64,000 nucleotides of DNA from assembly GCA_903888515.1 (NCBI GenBank), contig CAISTY010000060.1:1-64000 (forward strand), written 5' to 3'. The DNA comes from Akkermansiaceae bacterium (GTDB lineage Bacteria > Verrucomicrobiota > Verrucomicrobiia > Verrucomicrobiales > Akkermansiaceae). Position 1 is the stretch's first letter. Each line of letters begins with the position of its first letter. Of this stretch, positions 57,161 to 64,000 are shown one piece after another. The notes below the pieces were generated by a model that was given only the letters and a program-made list of their open reading frames with translations, ran no database searches and was not told the origin of the DNA. Made by a program: the position numbers and the translations under genes.

Positions 57161-58456
57161 ATGGCAGGTCCCACATTTCAAGCACTTCCCGGATTCCGCG
57201 ATTTCATGCCCCGTGATTGCGCGATCCGCAATTATTTGTTCGAAACCTGGCGCACGGTGGCGCGGCGTTGTGGCTATGTGGAATATGAAGCGCCGATTCT
57301 CGAGGACACCGGACTGTATCTGAAAAAATCCGGTGGAGAACTTTCCGTGCAGCTTTTCCGGTTTGAGGACCAGGGCGGGCGCGACGTGACGTTGCGTCCG
57401 GAGGTGACCGCCTCGCTCGCCCGCCTCGTTGCCGAACATCAGCGGAATTTCCCCAAGCCGCTCAAGTGGTTCGAAATCGGCCAGTGCTTCCGTTATGAAA
57501 AACCGCAGAAGGGCAGGGGACGCGAGTTCCATCAGTTCAACGTGGATATCCTCGGCGAAGCCGGCCCGGCCGCCGATGCGGAACTCATCGCACTGGCCAT
57601 CGAAACGATGCTCGCCTTCGGTTTTGTTGCGGGGGATTTCATGATCCGTGTCTCAGACCGCAACGCGTGGATCGACTTCGCCAAACACCATGGCGTGGCG
57701 GAGACGGCCATCCCCGAGTTCCTCGGCATCATCGATAAGATTGATCGCGAGCAACCCGCCGCGCTCGCGGCCAAACTCGCCGTGTTCGCCCTCACTACCC
57801 AACAAATCCGCGCCTTCATCGCCGATCCGGCGAATGCCTCAAACGCATATCTGGCAATCCACGAGGATCTAACATCCAGAGGCCTCGGCGGGTTTGTCGA
57901 ACTCGACCTCTCGATCGTGCGCGGACTGGCCTACTACACGGGGGTGGTTTTCGAAGTGTTCGACGCTAAAAAGTCGATGCGTGCGGTGGCCGGGGGGGGG
58001 CGTTATGACACGCTGGTGGCGACGATTTCGGATGGTGCCGCGGATCTCCCGGCCACCGGCTTTGCGATGGGTGACCATGTGATCCGCAACCTCATCGAGG
58101 AGACGACACATGCCGCCATGCAAATGGAAGTCTGGCTCCAGCGCAATGCCGCCGCGTGCGATGTCTATGTCGTAGTAGCGGATGAAACGATGCGTGCCGC
58201 AGCGCTCCAACTCGTCACCGAGCTGCGCCGAGCGGGCATCTCCACCGACTTTCCTCTCACACCGGCGAAGGTGGCCAAACAATTCCAGAATGCCGGACGG
58301 TCCGGCGCGCGCTTCGCGCTGGTCGTCGGAGCCGAGTATCCCCAACTCAAACTCAAGGTGCTCTCCAGCCGCGCCGAGGAATCCCTCGACGCAACATCCG
58401 CCGTGGCATGGCTCACCGCCCGCCTCCAACAACCCGACGGACCGTTGCTCGCGTGA
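57161..58456 (+). CDS. hisS: Histidyl-tRNA synthetase
   Basis: ALPGFRDFMP, LRPEVTASLAR, QCFRYEKPQKGRGREFHQFNVDILG, GGGRYDTLV. Confidence 0.93.
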   Translation: MAGPTFQALPGFRDFMPRDCAIRNYLFETWRTVARRCGYVEYEAPILEDTGLYLKKSGGELSVQLFRFEDQGGRDVTLRPEVTASLARLVAEHQRNFPKPLKWFEIGQCFRYEKPQKGRGREFHQFNVDILGEAGPAADAELIALAIETMLAFGFVAGDFMIRVSDRNAWIDFAKHHGVAETAIPEFLGIIDKIDREQPAALAAKLAVFALTTQQIRAFIADPANASNAYLAIHEDLTSRGLGGFVELDLSIVRGLAYYTGVVFEVFDAKKSMRAVAGGGRYDTLVATISDGAADLPATGFAMGDHVIRNLIEETTHAAMQMEVWLQRNAAACDVYVVVADETMRAAALQLVTELRRAGISTDFPLTPAKVAKQFQNAGRSGARFALVVGAEYPQLKLKVLSSRAEESLDATSAVAWLTARLQQPDGPLLA

Positions 58457-58537
58457 CCTAGCTAATTCTGAATCCTCTTCTCATTAACGTCCATCTGTGT
58501 CCATCTGCGGTTGAAAAAAATCTTTAATTACTCTCCC

Positions 58538-60322
58538 ATGCGCACCCATCACTGCAACGAACTCCGCGAGTCCCACATCGGCCAAACCGTCACACTCATC
58601 GGCTGGGTGAATTCCGCCCGCGACCACGGCGGGCTTATTTTTGCCGATCTGCGGGACCGCGAGGGCCTTACCCAGTGCGTGTTCCATCCCGAGGACAACC
58701 CGCAAGCGGCGAAGCTCTCCCAAACCCTGCGTGAAGAAGACGTGGTGCAGGTCATCGGCGTGGTTTCCAAGCGTATTGAGGGAACCCTCAATGACAAGCT
58801 GCCGACCGGCGCGATCGAGATTGTTGTTAGAGAGTTGCGCATCGTCAACAAGGCGGATGTGCTGCCGTTCCAGCTCGACAAGGATCTATCCAACGAAGAC
58901 CTGCGGATGAAATACCGCTATCTCGATCTGCGCCGTGCCCGCATGAGCAAGAACATCCGCCAGCGCAGCATTATCACCGCCGCCGCCCGCCGCTATCTCG
59001 ACACGTCCGGATTTTTTGAAATCGAAACGCCGATCCTCTCCAACCCCACACCCGAAGGCGCGCGCGATTTCCTCGTGCCGTCCCGCCTCAATCCCGGCCG
59101 CTTCTACGCGTTGCCCCAGGCTCCGCAGCAATACAAGCAGCTCATGATGGTGGCCGGCCTGGAGAAATACTATCAGATCGCCCGGTGCTTCCGCGATGAA
59201 GACCTGCGTGCCGACCGCCAACCGGAATTCACGCAAATCGACATCGAGGCCAGCTTCATCGGACAGGATGACATCATGACGCTCGTCGAGGGTCTGTTAG
59301 GCACGATGTTTCAAGCCGGTCTCGGCGTGGAAATTCCGGCATCCTTTCCGCGCATGACCTACAACGACGCGATGGACATCTACGGATCGGACAAGCCGGA
59401 CACGCGTTATGACATGCGGATCATCGATCTCGCCGACGTCTTTGCGGCCACCGGGTTCAAGATTTTCCGCGCGACCCTCGACGGTGGCGGTGTGGTGCGT
59501 GCGATCAACGCCAAGGGTTTCGCCGGTATCACCACCGGCCAGATGAACCGCCTCAACGAGATCGCCATCCAGGCCGGCCTGCCGGTGAAAACCCTGGCCT
59601 TCGTCAAGTGCGAGGATGGCGAATTCAAGAGCCCGCTGTGGAAATTTTTCACCGACGCGGAAAAGGACGCGCTGGTGGCCAAGCTCGGCATGGCCGAAGG
59701 CGACATGGTGTTTTTCGCCGCCGGATCGCGCGACACCGTGGCGACCATCCTCGGCCGTGTCCGCACCGAGTGTGCGGTGATGATGGAACTCAACAAGGAC
59801 TCCACGACTTTCAACTTCCTGTGGATCGTGGATTTCCCGCTGTTAGCTCTGGACGAGGAAACCGGCCAGTGGGGGGCGGTGCACCATCCGTTCACCCGTC
59901 CGCATCCGGATGATATGGAGAAACTCGCGGCCGGCGATTACGCGAACGTGCGCGCCGTGGCCTATGACGTGGTGCTCAATGGCTACGAACTCGGCGGCGG
60001 CTCGATCAGGATTCACGAAAAGGATCTGCAGGCGCGCATGTTCAGCGTGTTGGGCGTCGGCCCGGAGGAACAACAGATCAAGTTCGGCCACCTGCTGGAC
60101 GCCTTCCGCTTCGGCGCGCCACCGCACGGCGGGCTGGCACTCGGTCTCGATCGCATCGCCATGCTCGTCGCCGGTGAGGACAGCATCCGCGAGGTGATTG
60201 CGTTCCCGAAAAACAACAAGGGCGCCGACCTGATGTCCCACAGCCCGTGCCCGGTCGACCTTAAACAACTCCGCGAGGTGTATGTCCAATCCACCTGGAA
60301 AGACCCGAAACCGGTGCCGTGA
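58538..60322 (+). CDS. aspS: Aspartyl-tRNA synthetase
   Basis: MRTHHCNELRESHIGQTVTLIGWVNSARDHGGLIFADLRDREG; FRDEDLRADRQPEFTQIDIE; APPHGGLALGLDRIAMLV. Confidence 0.97.
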   Translation: MRTHHCNELRESHIGQTVTLIGWVNSARDHGGLIFADLRDREGLTQCVFHPEDNPQAAKLSQTLREEDVVQVIGVVSKRIEGTLNDKLPTGAIEIVVRELRIVNKADVLPFQLDKDLSNEDLRMKYRYLDLRRARMSKNIRQRSIITAAARRYLDTSGFFEIETPILSNPTPEGARDFLVPSRLNPGRFYALPQAPQQYKQLMMVAGLEKYYQIARCFRDEDLRADRQPEFTQIDIEASFIGQDDIMTLVEGLLGTMFQAGLGVEIPASFPRMTYNDAMDIYGSDKPDTRYDMRIIDLADVFAATGFKIFRATLDGGGVVRAINAKGFAGITTGQMNRLNEIAIQAGLPVKTLAFVKCEDGEFKSPLWKFFTDAEKDALVAKLGMAEGDMVFFAAGSRDTVATILGRVRTECAVMMELNKDSTTFNFLWIVDFPLLALDEETGQWGAVHHPFTRPHPDDMEKLAAGDYANVRAVAYDVVLNGYELGGGSIRIHEKDLQARMFSVLGVGPEEQQIKFGHLLDAFRFGAPPHGGLALGLDRIAMLVAGEDSIREVIAFPKNNKGADLMSHSPCPVDLKQLREVYVQSTWKDPKPVP

Positions 60323-60431
60323 ATCAGCCCGACTTTTTCTTCTAGCCCGCTGGTGAATGTCGATTAGAATGGTGCCGGGCATGAGTGCGGCGAACGCCGC
60401 CGTATTTTCAATTTTCACACAGCGTCTTTCC

Positions 60432-61184
60432 ATGAATTTGACACTCAAAGTTTGGCGGCAGTCCGGGCCGGATGGCCAAGGCGCAATCGAGACGTACGAC
60501 GCGCAAAACATTCCGGCGGAGGCATCGTTCCTGGAAATGTTAGACATCGTCAACGAACGCCTCGTGATGAAGGGCGAGGAACCGATCCACTTCGACCACG
60601 ACTGCCGCGAGGGGATTTGCGGGACCTGTTCGCTGACCATCAACGGGATTCCCCACGGCAAGGACCACGGTGTCACCACCTGCCAGGTTCACATGCGCAA
60701 ATTCTCTAACGGAGACACCCTGTGGATCGAACCATTCCGCGCGAACCCCTTCAAGGTAATCCGCGATTTGATGGTGGACCGCGGCGCCTTGGACCGGATC
60801 ATCGCCGCCGGCGGTTATGTGGATGTGCGCACCGGGTCCGCGATCGATGCGAATTCCATTCTCATTTCGAAGGATGACTCGGACACGGCGTTTGATGCGG
60901 CCGCGTGCATTGGCTGCGGCGCCTGCGTGGCAGCGTGCAAAAACGCTTCGGCCATGTTGTTCGTGGCGGCCAAGGTTTCGCACCTCGGCCACCTTCCACA
61001 AGGCCAGCCGGAACGTGACAAACGCGTGCTCGCGATGGTCCGCCGGATGGACACCGAAGGCTTTGGCAATTGCACCAACCAATACGAGTGCGAGGCCGCC
61101 TGCCCGAAGGAAATCAGCGCCGATCACATCGCCCGCCTCAACCGCGACTACACCATGGCCGTGCTCAGGGAACAACTCACCTGA
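60432..61184 (+). CDS. sdhB: Succinate dehydrogenase/fumarate reductase iron-sulfur subunit
   Basis: [54 protein letters not shown]. Confidence 0.93.
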   Translation: MNLTLKVWRQSGPDGQGAIETYDAQNIPAEASFLEMLDIVNERLVMKGEEPIHFDHDCREGICGTCSLTINGIPHGKDHGVTTCQVHMRKFSNGDTLWIEPFRANPFKVIRDLMVDRGALDRIIAAGGYVDVRTGSAIDANSILISKDDSDTAFDAAACIGCGACVAACKNASAMLFVAAKVSHLGHLPQGQPERDKRVLAMVRRMDTEGFGNCTNQYECEAACPKEISADHIARLNRDYTMAVLREQLT

Positions 61185-61254
61185 TATGCGGGTCTGCAGA
61201 CTCGCGGTCGTGCGCTGCGAAGTCCGGATCGATCACGGTCGGTTCCACTCAAGT

Positions 61255-61800
61255 CTATATGATCTCCCGATAGACGTCCGGGTGCGGGCGCGAAATCACC
61301 ACGGCATTGACGAGGAGACCGCGCTCGGCGACCAAGCGACGCCCGGCGGCCACGGCTGCCTGCACGGCGGACACCTCGCCGGTGAGCGTGCAAAACGCCT
61401 TGCCGCCCATGGCCATGGCGAGCCGGGTATCTATCAGTGTCACGGGTGCGGCTTTGACGGCGGCGTCGGCCGCTTCTATCAGGGTGGCCACATTGAACGA
61501 TTCAATGATGCCAAGGGCGCCGCTGACCGGCGGTGGTTGCGAGCGTCCGATCGAGGCAAAAACGTCGGGGTGCACATTGGGGATGACAAACTGGTCGATG
61601 AGGCAGCCATGCGCGGCCTGCGTGCCTGCCTCCACGGCGCTTTGCACGGATGCGGTTTCCCCGCCGACCAGGACCATGTATTTTCCCGAGCAGATGCTGC
61701 GCGAGAGAATCAGGGTGACATCACCTGCTTTCAACATCGCGTCCGCCACCAGGAACCCGGTGGCGATGCTTGAGAGTTCAATGAGTCCAATGGATTTCAT
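61255..61800 (-). CDS. Bacterial microcompartment shell protein with tandem BMC domains (BMC-T)
   Basis: MKSIGLIELSSIATGFLVADAMLKAGDV... and GALGIIESFNVATLIEAADAAVKAAPV..., two BMC domains. Confidence 0.9.
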   Translation of the reverse strand: MKSIGLIELSSIATGFLVADAMLKAGDVTLILSRSICSGKYMVLVGGETASVQSAVEAGTQAAHGCLIDQFVIPNVHPDVFASIGRSQPPPVSGALGIIESFNVATLIEAADAAVKAAPVTLIDTRLAMAMGGKAFCTLTGEVSAVQAAVAAGRRLVAERGLLVNAVVISRPHPDVYREII

Positions 61801-63113
61801 GGGATGATATGCAATGTGATATTGTCAGTGACCGATGCCACGAGCGCCGCAACCGGCGCATGGATGATGGCGCCAAGCTGGCCGGCCGGAATGTCACCGA
61901 GCGGTTGGCCGGCAGTCACGCGGTCGCCCGCCTTGACCCGCGGCATGTTAGGCACGCCCGCCCCTTGTTTGAGCGGCAGGACGAGACGCGTCGGATGGAT
62001 CCGGAGGTTTTCTAACGGAGCGTGGTGATCATACTCCTCGATGGCAAGTTTTCTCATCAGTGACTGGATCGGTGTGCGCCTCCCGTCATGCAACGGGTGA
62101 GGTTGTGCGGGGGCGGCTCCAGTCCATTTGAAATTCATTTTGCGCAACTCCTCCTTGGACGTGTCACAGGCTTCCTTGGGATAGAGCGCCTCCGGGCAGG
62201 CATACAGCGTGCACAGCCCGCACGCACAACAGAGTGCGGCGAACTCATTCCAGTGCGCCTGGCCGGTGGCCGTGAATGCGAGGCTGCGCATGACCTGATG
62301 GGGTTCGACGGCGTAGCCTAGCAGATAACGCGGGCAGAACTCCGTGCAATACCGGCACTGGTCACATGCCGATTTGCCAATGCTGGCCTGCACCTGTGCG
62401 GGTTGCAACTTGCGCCGCACCACGGGATGGGACCGGGGCAGCACAATCGCCCCGCTGTCGGTCTTGGTAACCGGCGTGTCGAGATCCGTGCTGATGCGGC
62501 CCATCATCAAACCACCGATGCACAGCACCGAATCGTCGCAGAGCATGCCGCCGGCAGCAGCGAGCACATCGCGGTAAAGCATGCCGATAGGAACCGTTAG
62601 ACTCAGCGGATGGTGCACGGCACCCGCAATGGTGATGGTTTTGTGCGTGACCGGATGGCCGTCCGCAGCGGCGGCTATGTTGACGAGTGTCTCGACATTT
62701 TGAACCACGACGCCGACCTGTAGCGGAATGCCCTGGGGTGGAATCAGCCGCCCTGTCACCGCATGCACCAGATCGTATTCATCGCCCGCAGGATAATAGT
62801 CACCTAACAGATGTAACCGCACCCGGGTTCCCGAGCAGGCGTCGGCGATGGCTTCGACCGCCTGTTTTTTTTTCGCCTTGATGCCGATGACGCCCTGTTT
62901 GGCAGCGACCGACTGCATGGCCAATTCCACGCCGCGCACCACCCGGGCGGCCATGTGTTCCATGGTGGCGGCGTCCTTGTGCAGCAGCGGCTCGCATTCC
63001 GCGCCATTGGCGATGACGATATCCGCCCGGGATGCCAGCTTGACGTGGGCGGGAAACCCGCCGCCGCCGGCACCGACGACTCCGGCCAGCCTGACTTGTT
63101 CCGTGAGAGTCAT
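61797..63113 (-). CDS. PduS/RnfC-like iron-sulfur NADH oxidoreductase subunit of a microcompartment locus
   Basis: AGVVGAGGGGFPAHVKL, GAECEPLLHKD, ACDQCRYCTEFCPRYLLGY, CCACGLCTLYACPEALYP; 4-nt overlap with the BMC-T ORF. Confidence 0.88.
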   Translation of the reverse strand: MTLTEQVRLAGVVGAGGGGFPAHVKLASRADIVIANGAECEPLLHKDAATMEHMAARVVRGVELAMQSVAAKQGVIGIKAKKKQAVEAIADACSGTRVRLHLLGDYYPAGDEYDLVHAVTGRLIPPQGIPLQVGVVVQNVETLVNIAAAADGHPVTHKTITIAGAVHHPLSLTVPIGMLYRDVLAAAGGMLCDDSVLCIGGLMMGRISTDLDTPVTKTDSGAIVLPRSHPVVRRKLQPAQVQASIGKSACDQCRYCTEFCPRYLLGYAVEPHQVMRSLAFTATGQAHWNEFAALCCACGLCTLYACPEALYPKEACDTSKEELRKMNFKWTGAAPAQPHPLHDGRRTPIQSLMRKLAIEEYDHHAPLENLRIHPTRLVLPLKQGAGVPNMPRVKAGDRVTAGQPLGDIPAGQLGAIIHAPVAALVASVTDNITLHIIP

Positions 63114-63192
63114 GGGGTTGCGGGTTGTTCGTTTTCAGGAATGCCTGCCGGATATGCGTGAGCGCGATCCCGCGCGGTCTAACGGAGAGGTG

Positions 63193-64000
63193 TCATTTAG
63201 TCAGCCTGGCGACGATTTCGTCCGTGAGTCTTTGCACCAGCGCTTCCCTTTCGGCGTCGCTCGCATTGGCGTCGAGGGTCATCGGATTCCACGGCGTGAC
63301 GGGCGACGCACACCCGTGTGAACCGCACATTTCCTGCCACGGATCGACCTCGCACAATTGCGCGGGTTTCAGATCGAAACGATCATCCGGCAGGCCCATC
63401 TTCTTTTTGATGGCCAGCAACTCGCCGAGGGCCGGACCGGGAATCGAACTGGACCCGGGAATCGCCTGCGCGAGAAGCACCGTGCGGCAATAGGCGTCGG
63501 TGATTTCCATTTTGAAATACGCGTCTTCTATCGATTTTCCCCAACAGATCAGGCCGTGGTTGCCCATGATGATTGACTGGTGCTGCGGAGCAAGCGGGCG
63601 AAGTGAATTGGCGACTTCCGGCGTGCCGGGAGTTTGATAGATCGCCACCGGCACGGTGCCGACAAAGACTTCCAACTCGGGGATCAAGCGCGGCGGCGGC
63701 TGCATGCCCTTGACCGCAAACGCGCCGACATGAACCGGGTGGGCATGGCAGACCGCGACCGCCGCGGGAGTTGTGTCGTAGATCGCGGCATGCGTCGTGA
63801 ATTCGCTGGATCGCTTCCACGTGCCGGCCAGTTGGTTGCCCTTGATATCCACAAGACTGAGCATCTCCGGCGTCATGAATCCCTTGCTGACACCGGTCGG
63901 CGTGACAATGAAGCGATCCGGAGCAATCCGCACCGAGATGTTGCCGCCGTTGCCATCGCAATACTCGCGCATCCAGATCCGGCGGCCCATGTCGCAGATT
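63193..64000 (-). CDS. Class II aldolase/adducin (fuculose-phosphate aldolase-like), truncated by the window edge
   Basis: DGNGGNISVRIAPDRFIVTPTGVSKG, AVAVCHAHPVHVGAFA, IIMGNHGLICWGKSIEDAY. Reading frame stays open to 64000. Confidence 0.88.
   Translation of the reverse strand, partial: ICDMGRRIWMREYCDGNGGNISVRIAPDRFIVTPTGVSKGFMTPEMLSLVDIKGNQLAGTWKRSSEFTTHAAIYDTTPAAVAVCHAHPVHVGAFAVKGMQPPPRLIPELEVFVGTVPVAIYQTPGTPEVANSLRPLAPQHQSIIMGNHGLICWGKSIEDAYFKMEITDAYCRTVLLAQAIPGSSSIPGPALGELLAIKKKMGLPDDRFDLKPAQLCEVDPWQEMCGSHGCASPVTPWNPMTLDANASDAEREALVQRLTDEIVARLTK

Noticed and set aside
57869-58432. 187-aa minus-strand ORF over hisS
   Set aside because: Antisense shadow ORF of a well-supported hisS.

Overview
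High-GC window, most consistent with a Verrucomicrobia/PVC-type chromosome: PEP-CTERM proteins, several long verrucomicrobial secreted-protein families, and a PVM-like microcompartment locus at the right edge. All calls come from reading the ORF translations and sequence by eye; no searches were run. Left to right: an edge-truncated IS transposase next to a 5'-truncated gene; PEP-CTERM/secreted proteins; a MITE-like inverted-repeat element; an AT-rich orphan region; a six-gene minus-strand operon (DUF4175-like membrane protein, coiled-coil protein, prenyltransferase/squalene-cyclase-like protein, three paralogous secreted proteins); GH127; pdxA; an MFS transporter; an outer-membrane barrel; an S9 peptidase; an RRM protein; two PilT-family ATPases; a DUF883/holin-like cassette; an AsmA-like protein; GH29 followed by an internally deleted pseudogene; a PadR / giant alpha-2-macroglobulin / PbpC operon with tandem 23-bp putative operators; a type I restriction operon carrying a DUF1016 nuclease and an AAA-ATPase + DUF4276 pair; a repeat-rich intergenic region; radC, hisS, aspS, a stand-alone sdhB; and a microcompartment locus (BMC-T shell protein, PduS-like, class II aldolase) running off the right end. 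The best candidates for something under-described are the AAA + DUF4276 pair inside the type I RM operon, the DUF4175/prenyltransferase-like operon, and the PadR-controlled A2M with a HAAS-like N-terminus.
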